Below are positions 47,927 through 57,596 of a DNA stretch of 64,000 bases, in pieces. The stretch covers positions 7,668,501-7,732,500 of the forward strand of contig NZ_CP108514.1 of the NCBI RefSeq assembly GCF_035989305.1, written 5' to 3'. Under the pieces are notes generated by a model that saw only the letters and a list, made by a program, of their open reading frames with translations, made no database searches and was not told where the DNA came from. This DNA is from Streptomyces sp. NBC_01233 (GTDB lineage Bacteria > Actinomycetota > Actinomycetes > Streptomycetales > Streptomycetaceae). Position numbers and translations under genes: made by a program. Numbering within the stretch: the first letter of the stretch is position 1; the number at the start of each line of letters is the position of its first letter.

Positions 47927-48957
47927 GCACGCACGCCGCCGTCGACGAACGGCTCGCGCCGACCTCCGTGGTGCGCAAGCTGCTCGCCCGCCCGGAGCTG
48001 GGCTCGGTGGTCGGCGCCGCCGCCGTCTTCGTCTTCTTCTCCATCGTCGCGCCCAGCTTCCTGCAGGCCTCCAGCCTCAGCACGGTCCTGTACTCGGCCT
48101 CCACCATCGGGATCATGGCCGCTCCGGTGGCCCTGCTGATGATCGGCGGCGAGTTCGACCTCTCCGCCGGTGTCATGGTCACGACCTCCGCGCTGGTGAG
48201 CTCGATGTTCAGCTACCAGATGACCGCCAACGTCTGGGTCGGCGTCGCGGTGTCCCTGCTGGTCACACTGGCCATCGGCTTCTTCAACGGCTTCATGCTG
48301 ACCCGCACCAAGCTGCCCAGCTTCATCATCACGCTCGGCACCTTCCTGATGCTGACCGGCCTGAACCTCGGCTTCACCAAGCTGATCAGCGGTTCGGTCT
48401 CCACCAAGACGATCGCCGACATGGAGGGCTTCTCCTCCGCGCGGGCCCTGTTCGCCTCGCAGTGGAACATCGGCTCGGTCACCCTCAAGGTCACCATCCT
48501 GTGGTGGTTCGCCATCGTCGCCGTGGCCACCTGGATCCTGCTGCGCACCCGCGCCGGCAACTGGATCTTCGCCGTGGGCGGCGGGGCCGACGCGGCCCGC
48601 GCGACCGGCGTGCCCGTCGTGAAGACCCGTATCGGCCTCTACATGGGCGTCGCCCTGTGCGCCTGGATCTCCGGACAGCACATCCTCTTCTCGTTCGACG
48701 TGGTCCAGTCGGGCGAGGGCGTCGGCAACGAGTTCCTCTACATCATCGCGGCCGTCATCGGCGGCTGCCTGATGACCGGCGGCTACGGCTCCGCCATCGG
48801 CTCGGCGGTCGGCGCCTTCATCTTCGGCATGACCAGCAACGGCATCGTCTACGCCCAGTGGAACCCGGACTGGTTCAAGTTCTTCCTCGGCGCGATGCTC
48901 CTGCTGGCCACGCTGCTCAACGCATGGGTCCGCAAGCGGGCGGAGGCACGGGCATGA
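47923..48957 (+). CDS. Sugar ABC transporter permease (RbsC/BPD_transp_2 type)
   Basis: The protein has 344 aa with about 8-10 helices. The RbsC-type signatures [15 protein letters not shown] and [18 protein letters not shown] are clear. ATGA overlaps on both sides tie it to the binding protein and the ATPase. It presumably forms a homodimeric channel. Confidence 0.92.
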   Translation: MSTHAAVDERLAPTSVVRKLLARPELGSVVGAAAVFVFFSIVAPSFLQASSLSTVLYSASTIGIMAAPVALLMIGGEFDLSAGVMVTTSALVSSMFSYQMTANVWVGVAVSLLVTLAIGFFNGFMLTRTKLPSFIITLGTFLMLTGLNLGFTKLISGSVSTKTIADMEGFSSARALFASQWNIGSVTLKVTILWWFAIVAVATWILLRTRAGNWIFAVGGGADAARATGVPVVKTRIGLYMGVALCAWISGQHILFSFDVVQSGEGVGNEFLYIIAAVIGGCLMTGGYGSAIGSAVGAFIFGMTSNGIVYAQWNPDWFKFFLGAMLLLATLLNAWVRKRAEARA

Positions 48958-49814
48958 CCACGGCACTCGTGAAGCTGACCGACGTCAGCAAGTACTACGG
49001 CAACATCCGCGCCCTCCAGGGGGTCTCCCTGGAGGTCTCGGCGGGCGAGATCACCTGCGTCCTCGGCGACAACGGCGCCGGCAAGTCCACCCTCATCAAG
49101 ATCATCGCAGGGCTGCACCGGCACGACGCGGGCACCTTCGAGATCGAGGGCGAGGAGACCGTGCTCGCCAACCCGCGCGCGGCCCTGGACCGCGGCATCG
49201 CCACCGTCTACCAGGACCTCGCCGTCGTCCCGCTCATGCCCGTGTGGCGCAACTTCTTCCTCGGCTCCGAGCCCACCAAGGGCCGCGGGCCCCTGCGCCG
49301 CCTCGACGTGGACCTCATGCGCGAGACCACCCGCGCCGAGCTGCTGCGCATGGGCATCGACCTGCGCGACGTGGACCAGCCCATCGGCACCCTGTCCGGC
49401 GGTGAGCGCCAGTGCGTGGCCATCGCCCGCGCCGTGTACTTCGGCGCCAAGGTCCTCGTCCTCGACGAGCCCACCGCGGCCCTCGGCGTGAAGCAGTCCG
49501 GCGTGGTCCTCAAGTACGTCGCCGCCGCCCGCGACGCGGGCCTGGGCGTGGTCCTGATCACCCACAACCCGCACCACGCGTACCTGGTGGGAGACCGTTT
49601 CGTGCTCCTCAAGCGCGGCACCATGGCGGGCAGCCACACCCGCGATTCGATCACGCTCGACGAGCTCACCCGGCAGATGGCGGGCGGCTCCGAGCTGGAC
49701 GAACTGAGCCACGAACTGGAGCGAGTGGCAGAATCAGGGGCAGACGCCCCACCCGGCGCAGCCGACCCGGCTTCCCGCACCACCCCACCGACGAGGGACG
49801 ACACGACTCGATGA
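48954..49814 (+). CDS. Sugar ABC transporter ATPase, single-domain
   Basis: The protein has 286 aa. Walker [10 protein letters not shown] (about 39), signature [15 protein letters not shown], Walker [14 protein letters not shown]-loop [11 protein letters not shown]. RbsA/XylG relatives carry two fused ABC domains; this has one, like FrcA, so it should work as a dimer. The C-terminal 40 residues are a disordered acidic tail. ATGA overlap with the ROK gene. Confidence 0.92.
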   Translation: MTTALVKLTDVSKYYGNIRALQGVSLEVSAGEITCVLGDNGAGKSTLIKIIAGLHRHDAGTFEIEGEETVLANPRAALDRGIATVYQDLAVVPLMPVWRNFFLGSEPTKGRGPLRRLDVDLMRETTRAELLRMGIDLRDVDQPIGTLSGGERQCVAIARAVYFGAKVLVLDEPTAALGVKQSGVVLKYVAAARDAGLGVVLITHNPHHAYLVGDRFVLLKRGTMAGSHTRDSITLDELTRQMAGGSELDELSHELERVAESGADAPPGAADPASRTTPPTRDDTTR

Positions 49815-50983
49815 GCACGTACCGGGACTTCACGCTCTCCCACCGGGGGTCGGCGCGAGGCACCGTCCTGCGGACCATCGGCACCCGTGAGCGCCGGTCG
49901 CACCTGACCGCCCCGCGCGTCCCGACCGTCGGCATCGACATCGGCGGCACCAAGGTGATGGCGGGGGTCGTCGACGCCAACGGCATCATCCTGGAGAAGA
50001 TCCGCACCGAGACCCCGGACAAGTCCAAGAGCCCCAAGGTCGTCGAGGACACCATCGTCGAGCTGGTGCTCGACCTCTCCGACCGGCACGACGTGCACGC
50101 GGTCGGCATCGGGGCCGCCGGCTGGGTGGACGCCGACCGCTCCCGGGTCCTGTTCGCACCCCACCTGGCCTGGCGGGACGAGCCGCTGCGCGACGCGCTC
50201 CAGTCCCGGCTCGCCGTCCCCGTCATGGTCGACAACGACGCGAACACCGCCGCCTGGGCCGAGTGGCGCTTCGGCGCCGGACGCGGCGAGGACCACCTCG
50301 TCATGATCACGCTCGGCACCGGCATCGGCGGGGCCATCCTCGAAGGCGGCCAGGTCAAGCGCGGCCGCTACGGGGTCGCCGGCGAATTCGGCCACATGCA
50401 GGTCGTCCCCGGCGGCCACCGCTGCCCCTGCGGCAACCGGGGCTGCTGGGAGCAGTACAGCTCCGGCAACGCCCTGGTCCGCGAGGCCCGCGAGCTGGCC
50501 GCCGCCGACTCCCCGGTCGCGTACAACATCATCGCCAGGGTCGGCGGCAACGTCAACGAGATCACCGGGCCGCTCATCACCGAGCTGGCCCGCGAGGGCG
50601 ACGCCATGTGCGTCGAGCTGCTCCAGGACATCGGCCAGTGGCTCGGCGTCGGCATCGCGAACCTCGCCGCCGCCCTCGACCCCTCCTGCTTCGTCATCGG
50701 CGGCGGCGTCAGCGCCGCCGACGACCTGCTGATCGGCCCCGCCCGGGACGCCTTCCGCCGCCACCTCACCGGCCGCGGCTACCGGCCGGAGGCCCGCATC
50801 GCCAAGGCCCAGCTCGGCCCCGAGGCCGGCATGGTCGGCGCCGCAGACCTCGCCCGGCTCGTCGCCCGGCGCTTCCGCCGCGCCACCCGCCGGCGGGTCG
50901 AGCGCTACGAACGGTACGAGCGCTACGCGCAGCAGCTGGGCCGACGCGACCCCGCCGTACCCGAGGACCAGGAAAAACAGTGA
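49811..50983 (+). CDS. ROK-family sugar kinase (glucokinase-like)
   Basis: The protein has 390 aa with an unusual 38-residue N-terminal extension before the ATP-binding [16 protein letters not shown]. Catalytic Asp is in [11 protein letters not shown], phosphate 2 is [13 protein letters not shown], and the zinc motif is [12 protein letters not shown]. No HTH domain, so an enzyme rather than a NagC-type repressor. It is translationally coupled to the sugar importer and probably phosphorylates the imported sugar. The C-terminus has a repeated RYERYERY. Confidence 0.9.
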   Translation: MSTYRDFTLSHRGSARGTVLRTIGTRERRSHLTAPRVPTVGIDIGGTKVMAGVVDANGIILEKIRTETPDKSKSPKVVEDTIVELVLDLSDRHDVHAVGIGAAGWVDADRSRVLFAPHLAWRDEPLRDALQSRLAVPVMVDNDANTAAWAEWRFGAGRGEDHLVMITLGTGIGGAILEGGQVKRGRYGVAGEFGHMQVVPGGHRCPCGNRGCWEQYSSGNALVREARELAAADSPVAYNIIARVGGNVNEITGPLITELAREGDAMCVELLQDIGQWLGVGIANLAAALDPSCFVIGGGVSAADDLLIGPARDAFRRHLTGRGYRPEARIAKAQLGPEAGMVGAADLARLVARRFRRATRRRVERYERYERYAQQLGRRDPAVPEDQEKQ

Positions 50984-51573
50984 CACCGCCCTCCCTGCCC
51001 CACCAGGCCTCCGCCCCCGACGCGGACGACACGCCCCCGCCCACCGCCGAGGACCGCAGGCACGTCGTCAAGCGCCGCTGGATCACCGCGATCATCATCC
51101 TGCTGCTGGTCGGCGTACCCGCGGGCTATCTCGCCATCTCCACCCAGCAGAGCCGCGAGAGCGGCAGGGACAAGGCCGCCCGGATCGGCGCGTCCGAGGT
51201 GCGCCCCGGCTGGCCCTCCAAGGTGCAGCGGAGCATCTACGAGGTCCCGATCCCGCCGAAGGCCTGGCGGGTCGGGTTCCTGGAGACCAACAACTGGCGC
51301 ACCAGCCGGCTGTTCACCCAGTTCGCGGTGACCCCGGAGGACCTGGACGCCTTCCTCGCCGCCGTCGGCACCAGCCGGGCCGGGCTGAAGCAGGGCGAGG
51401 TCTCGGTCTCCCCGCACGACTCCGAGGTCGCCGGCTGGAGCTGGAGCCCGGAGGCCACCTGGTACGGGGCCACCGTGGAACAGCCGGACCCGCGCCCCAG
51501 CCGGGACATCACGGTGGACCTCACCGACCCCGGGAAGCCCAAGGTCTACGTGGTCTCCATGACCACCCCCTGA
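50980..51573 (+). CDS. Membrane-anchored extracytoplasmic protein of unknown function
   Basis: The protein has 197 aa and starts at GTG 50980, overlapping the ROK stop (GTGA). A disordered acidic cytoplasmic start, one helix (ITAIIILLLVGVPAGYLAI, about 36-54), then an outside domain of about 135 residues with many Trp and Tyr. No family recognised. As the last gene of the sugar operon it may sit at the membrane with the importer. Confidence 0.75.
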   Translation: MTPPSLPHQASAPDADDTPPPTAEDRRHVVKRRWITAIIILLLVGVPAGYLAISTQQSRESGRDKAARIGASEVRPGWPSKVQRSIYEVPIPPKAWRVGFLETNNWRTSRLFTQFAVTPEDLDAFLAAVGTSRAGLKQGEVSVSPHDSEVAGWSWSPEATWYGATVEQPDPRPSRDITVDLTDPGKPKVYVVSMTTP

Positions 51574-51603
51574 CCGGGGCCCGTCCCCCGCTAGCCTGGG
51601 ATC

Positions 51604-52236
51604 ATGAAGCTCACCAAGCGGCTGCACTCCTGCGTCCAGTTGGAGAAGGACGGGCGCACGCTCGTCATCGACCCGGGCGCCTTCAGTGAACCGGACGCGG
51701 GCCTGGGGGCGGACGCCCTGCTGGTCACGCACGAACACCCCGACCACTTCGAGGAGGGCCGGCTGCGGGCCGCCCTCGACGCGAACCCGGCGGCCGAGCT
51801 GTGGACCCTGCGCAGCGTCGCGGAGAAGCTCGCCCCCGCCTATCCGGGCCGGGTGCACACCGTCGGCCACGGCGACGCCTTCACCGCCGCCGGGTTCGAG
51901 GTCCAGGCGCAGGGGGAACTGCACGCGGAGATCCACCCGGACATCCCGCGGGTCACGAACGTCGGCTACCTCGTGGAGGGTTCCCTCTTCCACCCCGGGG
52001 ACGCCCTGACCGTGCCCGGGGTGCCGGTGGAGACCCTGATGGTCCCGGTGCACGCCCCCTGGAACAAGGTCTCCGAGGTGATCGACTACCTCCGCGAGGT
52101 CAAGCCGCGCCGGGCCCTCGACATCCACGACGCCTACCTCTCCGACATCGCCCGGCCGGTCTACGACTTCGCCCTGGACGCCCTCGGCGGCACCGACCAC
52201 GGCCGACTCACCGCGGGGGACAGCACCGACCTGTGA
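51604..52236 (+). CDS. Metallo-beta-lactamase-fold hydrolase (UlaG-like)
   Basis: The protein has 210 aa. Metal motif THEHPDHFEEG at about residue 41, later His in FHPGDAL and VPVHAPWNK. Short MBL proteins of the UlaG/L-ascorbate lactonase-like branch fit best; the substrate is unknown. TAGCCT at 51592-51597 ends 6 nt before the ATG and no ribosome site is present, so the mRNA is probably leaderless. Confidence 0.85.
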   Translation: MKLTKRLHSCVQLEKDGRTLVIDPGAFSEPDAGLGADALLVTHEHPDHFEEGRLRAALDANPAAELWTLRSVAEKLAPAYPGRVHTVGHGDAFTAAGFEVQAQGELHAEIHPDIPRVTNVGYLVEGSLFHPGDALTVPGVPVETLMVPVHAPWNKVSEVIDYLREVKPRRALDIHDAYLSDIARPVYDFALDALGGTDHGRLTAGDSTDL

Positions 52237-52266
52237 GTGTCGGTGGCTGGAGGTAGGTTGGAACGC

Positions 52267-53052
52267 ATGCGTATCGCCACCTTCAACGTCAACTCCATCA
52301 CCGCCAGGCTGCCGCGCCTGCTGGCCTGGCTGGAGAGCTCCGGCACCGATGTCCTGTGCATCCAGGAGACCAAGTGCTCGGCGGAGCAGTTCCCGGACGC
52401 CGAGCTGCGCGAGCTGGGCTACGAATCGGCCGTCAACGCCACCGGCCGGTGGAACGGCGTGGCCCTGCTCTCCAAGGTGGGCCTGGACGACGTGGTCCTC
52501 GGGCTGCCCGGCGGGCCCGACTACGAAGGCGTCCAGGAGCCCCGCGCGATCTCCGCGACCTGCGGCGGGGTCCGGGTCTGGTCGGTGTACGTGCCCAACG
52601 GCCGCGAGGTCGAGCACGACCACTACGGCTACAAGCTGGACTGGTTCCGCTCCCTGGCCACGGCCGTCGCGCAGGACGCGGCCGGCCCGCGCCCCTTCGC
52701 GGTGCTCGGCGACTTCAACGTGGCCCCGACCGACGAGGACGTCTACGACCCGGCCGTCTTCGCGGGCCTCACCCACGTCACGCCCGCCGAGCGGGCCGCC
52801 CTGGAGGCACTGCGGGCCGCCGGGCTCTCCGACGTGCTGCCGCGCCCCCTCAAGTACGACCGCCCGTACACGTACTGGGACTACCGGCAGCTCGCCTTCC
52901 CCAAGAACCGCGGCATGCGCATCGACCTGGTGTACGGGAACGAGCCCTTCACCAAGGCCGTCACCGACGCCTACGTCGACCGCGAGGAGCGCAAGGGCAA
53001 GGGCGCGTCCGACCACGCGCCGGTCGTCGTGGACCTGGACCTCGACCGGTAG
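52267..53052 (+). CDS. xth: Exodeoxyribonuclease III
   Basis: The protein has 261 aa and belongs to the EEP family. Active-site residues: Asn in TFNVNSI, Glu in QETKC, Asp/Asn in LGDFNVAP, and Asp/His in GASDHAPVVVDL. It acts as AP endonuclease and 3'-5' exonuclease in base-excision repair. TAGGTT at 52254-52259 may be a -10 close to the ATG; a GGAGG 13 nt upstream is also present. Confidence 0.95.
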   Translation: MRIATFNVNSITARLPRLLAWLESSGTDVLCIQETKCSAEQFPDAELRELGYESAVNATGRWNGVALLSKVGLDDVVLGLPGGPDYEGVQEPRAISATCGGVRVWSVYVPNGREVEHDHYGYKLDWFRSLATAVAQDAAGPRPFAVLGDFNVAPTDEDVYDPAVFAGLTHVTPAERAALEALRAAGLSDVLPRPLKYDRPYTYWDYRQLAFPKNRGMRIDLVYGNEPFTKAVTDAYVDREERKGKGASDHAPVVVDLDLDR

Positions 53053-53143
53053 TGCCGGACGGCACCCGCCGGCCGCCATCCGGGCCGGCCGATCCAGGCG
53101 CGCCCTGTGGCCAGCGGCGGATCCTGGTGCGACGCTGGGCGGT

Positions 53144-53584
53144 ATGAACATCCCTTTCCTGGACAACTGGCTGAACCGGCGTGAAACGGAACAGGGTGCG
53201 GGACTCGCCGCCGCCCTCGCGGACGATCCCGAGGGCGTCGCCGAGCTGTTCTCGGAGTGCGAGATGCTGCGCGTCCAGGCACGGGCGGCCGGCCTCGAAC
53301 TCGACGAGAGCCAGGGCTCCTTGGAAGCCCTGGACCAGCTGATGCCGCGCTGGCGGCGGGACCCCGAGGCGGTGCCCTGGCTCGGCAACGACGCGGGTTT
53401 CTACCTCGGGACCGTGATCGTCCGGACCGTCCCGGGGGCCGGCTGGCGCGTGTGGCCCAACGGCCAGCCGGTGATCCGGCTGGCCTCGGGCCGCGAGCTG
53501 AACGTGATCGAGTCGGGGGTGTCCTGGGCGATGACCGGATCCCCCGAACTCAGCCAGGCGTACGCCGAGGCCTCCGAGGGCTGA
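53144..53584 (+). CDS. DUF6278-like actinobacterial protein
   Basis: The protein has 146 aa (MNIPFLDNWLNRRETEQGAGLAAAL... to ELSQAYAEASEG). Segments VPWLGNDAGFYLGTVIVR and WRVWPNGQPVIRLASGREL are those I associate with DUF6278 proteins of Streptomyces. No function known. Coding supported by clean third-position GC and position between xth and the ABC ATPase. Confidence 0.75.
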   Translation: MNIPFLDNWLNRRETEQGAGLAAALADDPEGVAELFSECEMLRVQARAAGLELDESQGSLEALDQLMPRWRRDPEAVPWLGNDAGFYLGTVIVRTVPGAGWRVWPNGQPVIRLASGRELNVIESGVSWAMTGSPELSQAYAEASEG

Positions 53585-53680
53585 TGCCCCGGCGTGTCGG
53601 AGCGAAGTGCCCTTCCGCGGCTGGATAGTTTGCGCTGACCTCGACACACCGACACCGACACCGAGTGAGCAGGGCAGCGC

Positions 53681-54424
<744 letters not shown>

Positions 54425-54445
54425 GGGACCGGCGGCGGCCGTCGG

Positions 54446-56041
54446 TCACTGCTCGCGCAGCGGTACCGAGACGTACGAGGGGTCGGAGCGCGGCGAGGAG
54501 AAGGTCAGCTGCGCCCCCGTGGGGTTGTGCTCGATGTAGAGCGGGTCGACGGTGTCGATGACGAGGGCGAGCCGGTGGCCCGCGGGCACGTCGTAGGCGG
54601 TGGAGAAGAGCTCCAGGTCCACCCCGAACGCCCGGCCCGGCGTGCGGCCGTGGAAGGTGTACGGGGCGTTGCTGACGAGCTTGCCGATGCCGAGCGGGCC
54701 GACGTCGTAGAGGTACGCGACGAAGGTGCCGTCGGCCCTGGTGGGAGTGACGGTGGTGTGCAGTGCGACGGTGCCGCGGACCCGGCGCGCGGTGTCGTAG
54801 CGCTCCGACTGCCAGACGGCGGCGAAGGCGCGGGGGAGCAGCGGTAGGGACGCGGTCGGGGGCGCCTTGACGAACTGGTCGAGGATGCTGGAGAGGAAGA
54901 CGATGCCGCCGTTGGCGCCGGAGTCGACATTGGCGAAGAGGTGCTCGCTGTCGGAGAGCGCGAGCTTCTCGGTGCCGCCCGAGCCGACCGACTTCCAGTC
55001 CGCGTAGCCCTCGTAGCCGTCGTTGCTGCGGGACTTGACCTGTACCGGGGCCTCGGTGTCGACGCCGTTGCGCTCGCCCTTCAGGTAGCGGTCGAACCAG
55101 CGGTGGGCGTTGGTCCAGGTGTCGTTGGGCAGGCCGAGCAGGCCGGTGCCCTCGGCGGTTGCGTGGTCCCCGGGCCGGAACTCCAGGCGCTTGGGGCCGG
55201 TCAGCCGCTCGTAGAACTTCGCGTACTGATTGGGCGGGAAGATCGTGTCGCCCCAGGCGTTGCCGAGCATGATCGCGGTGCCGTTGGCATTGATCCGGTC
55301 CACCTGTTCGGCGGCCGAACGCTTCCTGCCCCACTCGATCATCTGCTGCTCCCGGTCCAGCCGGGACCCGAGGAAGTCGCCCAGGATCGACTGGAGTTCG
55401 GGTCCGGGGCGGCCGGTGAGGTAGCCGGCGGCGCCGAGTACCCCGGCGGCCTGGAGGTGCTGGGTGCGGCCGGAGTAGATGGACTCGATGAGGTCGGCCC
55501 AGCCGCTCATCGCGACCACGGCCTTGATGCGCGGGTCGTGGGCGGAGGCCAGCAGGCTGATGCCGGCGCCGTACGAGACGCCGCCGAGGCCGATGTGGCC
55601 CGCGTCGGCGGGGGAGTTGGCCAGGGCCCAGTCGATGACGGCGCTGACGTCGGCGATGTCCGGCGGGCCGGCCACCTCGATCTGCCCGCCGGAGAGCCAG
55701 AAGCCGCGGGAGGTGTAACTGACCACGACATAGCCGGAGTCGGCGAGCTTCCTGGCCTGGGCGATGTATTCGATCTGGGGCATGCCCCAGCTGGAGGGAA
55801 GCACGATCAGCGGGTACTTCCGGCCGCTCACGGCTCCGGCCGGGGTGAAGACGTTGCCCTTGAGGGTGATGCCGCCGGAGCCGGGGATGTCGTGGAAGCG
55901 CAGTTCCGGCGAGGCCGCCGGGGCGTCGGCGGCGACTGCCGCGACGGGGGCGGGAGCCGCCTGGGCCTGGTGGGGGGCCAGGCCCAGGGCGGCTGCCGCC
56001 AGCAGGGCTGCCACGGCTGCGGCGGTGGTGGTGCGTTCCAT
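54446..56041 (-). CDS. Secreted CocE/NonD-type hydrolase (X-Pro dipeptidyl-peptidase S15-like)
   Basis: The protein has 531 aa from ATG 56041, 6 nt after GAGGAGC. Signal peptide MERTTTAAAVAALLAAAALG..., cleavage near AQAAPAP. Core: LPSSWGMP, nucleophile elbow GGVSYGAGIS, acid GNAWGDTIFP, His in RPGDHATAEG. The C-terminal beta domain ends in DVPAGHRLALVIDTVDPLY. Paralogue of the gene at 9475-11085; both share the segment order and the APYTFHG/TGxxPG motif. Substrate unknown. Confidence 0.86.
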   Translation of the reverse strand: MERTTTAAAVAALLAAAALGLAPHQAQAAPAPVAAVAADAPAASPELRFHDIPGSGGITLKGNVFTPAGAVSGRKYPLIVLPSSWGMPQIEYIAQARKLADSGYVVVSYTSRGFWLSGGQIEVAGPPDIADVSAVIDWALANSPADAGHIGLGGVSYGAGISLLASAHDPRIKAVVAMSGWADLIESIYSGRTQHLQAAGVLGAAGYLTGRPGPELQSILGDFLGSRLDREQQMIEWGRKRSAAEQVDRINANGTAIMLGNAWGDTIFPPNQYAKFYERLTGPKRLEFRPGDHATAEGTGLLGLPNDTWTNAHRWFDRYLKGERNGVDTEAPVQVKSRSNDGYEGYADWKSVGSGGTEKLALSDSEHLFANVDSGANGGIVFLSSILDQFVKAPPTASLPLLPRAFAAVWQSERYDTARRVRGTVALHTTVTPTRADGTFVAYLYDVGPLGIGKLVSNAPYTFHGRTPGRAFGVDLELFSTAYDVPAGHRLALVIDTVDPLYIEHNPTGAQLTFSSPRSDPSYVSVPLREQ

Positions 56042-56073
56042 CAATCGCTCCTCGCGTACGCCGGGGTTGTCAA

Positions 56074-56140
56074 GGTGACCCGACGGTAACGGGAGGGGAT
56101 TACTGGAGGTAACCCATGAGTAAGTTACGTGGTGGTAACA
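56074..56140 (-). promoter_or_regulatory. GTYACC repeats upstream of the secreted hydrolase
   Basis: On the coding (minus) strand GTTACC begins at 56139, 56113 and 56090 and GTCACC at 56079, with GTAACTTAC between the first two. The last two repeats are 11 bp apart, as in Streptomyces PHO boxes, though the match to that consensus is imperfect. Confidence 0.45.
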
Positions 56141-56174
56141 ATTGAACGAGAGTCAGTCGGCGGGCGGTTGGCGC

Positions 56175-57368
56175 TCAGCCGCTCTGCGGGGTCCCGTTCG
56201 CGGCGCTCTTGGCCTTCCAGGCGTCCCAGGTCAGGTTCCACTCGCCGTATCCGTTGCCGATGTCGGCGTTGCCCTTGGAGCCCGAGCCCACGACCTCGAA
56301 GGGGTCGCCGATCTGGGACTGGGCGAAGAGGTCCCTGGCGTCGGCGTCGCTCATCCCCACGCAGCCGGAACTGCTGTTGGTGCGGCCGAAGTTGCCGGAG
56401 TTCCACGGTGCGGCGTGCGCGTACATGCCGGACCAGGTGAGCCGCATCGAGTAGTCGACCATCTTGTCGTAGGCGTCGTCCAGGCCCACCGTCTGGGAGT
56501 CCATCCGGATGGTGCCTTCCTTCGTCATGATCACCATCTTCCCCGACCAGGACGCCTTCTTGCCGCCCGGAGTGCCGGCCGAGATCGGGATCGTCTTCTG
56601 CGCCTGGCCGTCCTCGGTCACCGACATCTTCTTGGTGTCGAGACTGACCTCGATCCGGCGGTCCTTACCGATCTTGAACTCGGTGTTGTAGTCCCGGGCG
56701 AAGAGACCGCCGCCCTTGCCGGAGTCCACGCCGTTCAGGTTCATCTCGACCTTCACGTCCGTGCCGGACTTCCAGTACTCCTTCGGCCGCCAGTCGACGC
56801 GGTCGTTGCCGGAGTAGTCCTTGATCCAGCCCCAGGAGCCCTCGGTGTTGTTCGAGGTGGTGACCTTGAGCTGCTTCTCCACCTCTGCCTTGTTCGTCAC
56901 CGGGTTGTCGAAGACGAGCGACACCGGCATCGCCACGCCCACCGTGCTGCCCTTGGGTATGTTGATCGAGACCTTGTTCACCTTGTCGGCGGGGCTGGTC
57001 TTGAACTGCGTGGAGGCGCTCTGGCTCTCGGTGTTCTGGGCCTCGACCTTGTACTCCGCACCGGGGGCGGCGTTGCGCTCCGAGGTCCAGGTCCTGCCGT
57101 CGTCGGCTATCTTCCCCGGCAGCTCCGCGCCCTTGGCGTCGGTCACCTTCACCTGCGCCAGCTTGCCTTCGGCGACGGTCACCGTGACGGGCTGGCCCGC
57201 CTTGACCTGATCGCCCGTGAGGTTCACCGAGACGGCCATGTCGGCCTTCGGCTTCAGCTCGGCATTGCCGTTCGCACCGCCCCCGCCATCGCTTCCGCCC
57301 GAGCAGGCGGTGAGCGCGGCGGCCAGAAGTGCGGTACCGGCCATGGCGGTGCGGCGTGTGCGGCTCAA
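56175..57368 (-). CDS. Lipoprotein L,D-transpeptidase
   Basis: The protein has 397 aa from TTG 57368, chosen because GGGAGGGG lies 8 nt upstream; no ATG is suitable. Lipobox LTAC gives Cys22. Two Ig-like domains (about 45-240) precede the YkuD catalytic domain, with His in YAHAAPWNSGNFG and the nucleophile Cys in SSSGCVGMSDADAR. It forms 3-3 peptidoglycan cross-links on the outer face of the membrane. The leader has overlapping inverted repeats that may form alternative structures. Confidence 0.93.
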   Translation of the reverse strand: MSRTRRTAMAGTALLAAALTACSGGSDGGGGANGNAELKPKADMAVSVNLTGDQVKAGQPVTVTVAEGKLAQVKVTDAKGAELPGKIADDGRTWTSERNAAPGAEYKVEAQNTESQSASTQFKTSPADKVNKVSINIPKGSTVGVAMPVSLVFDNPVTNKAEVEKQLKVTTSNNTEGSWGWIKDYSGNDRVDWRPKEYWKSGTDVKVEMNLNGVDSGKGGGLFARDYNTEFKIGKDRRIEVSLDTKKMSVTEDGQAQKTIPISAGTPGGKKASWSGKMVIMTKEGTIRMDSQTVGLDDAYDKMVDYSMRLTWSGMYAHAAPWNSGNFGRTNSSSGCVGMSDADARDLFAQSQIGDPFEVVGSGSKGNADIGNGYGEWNLTWDAWKAKSAANGTPQSG

Positions 57369-57393
57369 CGTAAACCCCTCCCAAGAATTAACC

Positions 57394-57431
57394 GTTCGCA
57401 AACCTAGATGCGAACAGGTCGACTCTAGGTT
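57394..57431 (-). promoter_or_regulatory. Overlapping inverted repeats in the L,D-transpeptidase leader
   Basis: On the coding strand, AACCTAGA (57431-57424) can pair with TCTAGGTT (57408-57401). GTTCGCA (57415-57409) can pair with TGCGAAC (57400-57394). The two 7-8-bp stems are interleaved, so they exclude each other. The structure ends 9 nt before the ribosome site. Confidence 0.6.
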
Positions 57432-57596
57432 GCGCAATCCGCGGAAAATGTCGTCCCGTCGGCTGTGACATGGACCGCAGCAAAACGGTCACCGTCCGGT
57501 CACAATCGCCGCGCCGTCCGGTCATGGGCGGCTGTGAGAGTCCTGTGCATCCCGGTCCCCGGCCCCGCCACCGACGTACAGGAAGGCCGATCAGCC

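Noticed and set aside
57394..57431. H-type pseudoknot formed by the two interleaved stems
   Set aside because: The connecting loops would be zero nucleotides long, too short to cross an 8-bp helix, so alternative hairpins are more likely.
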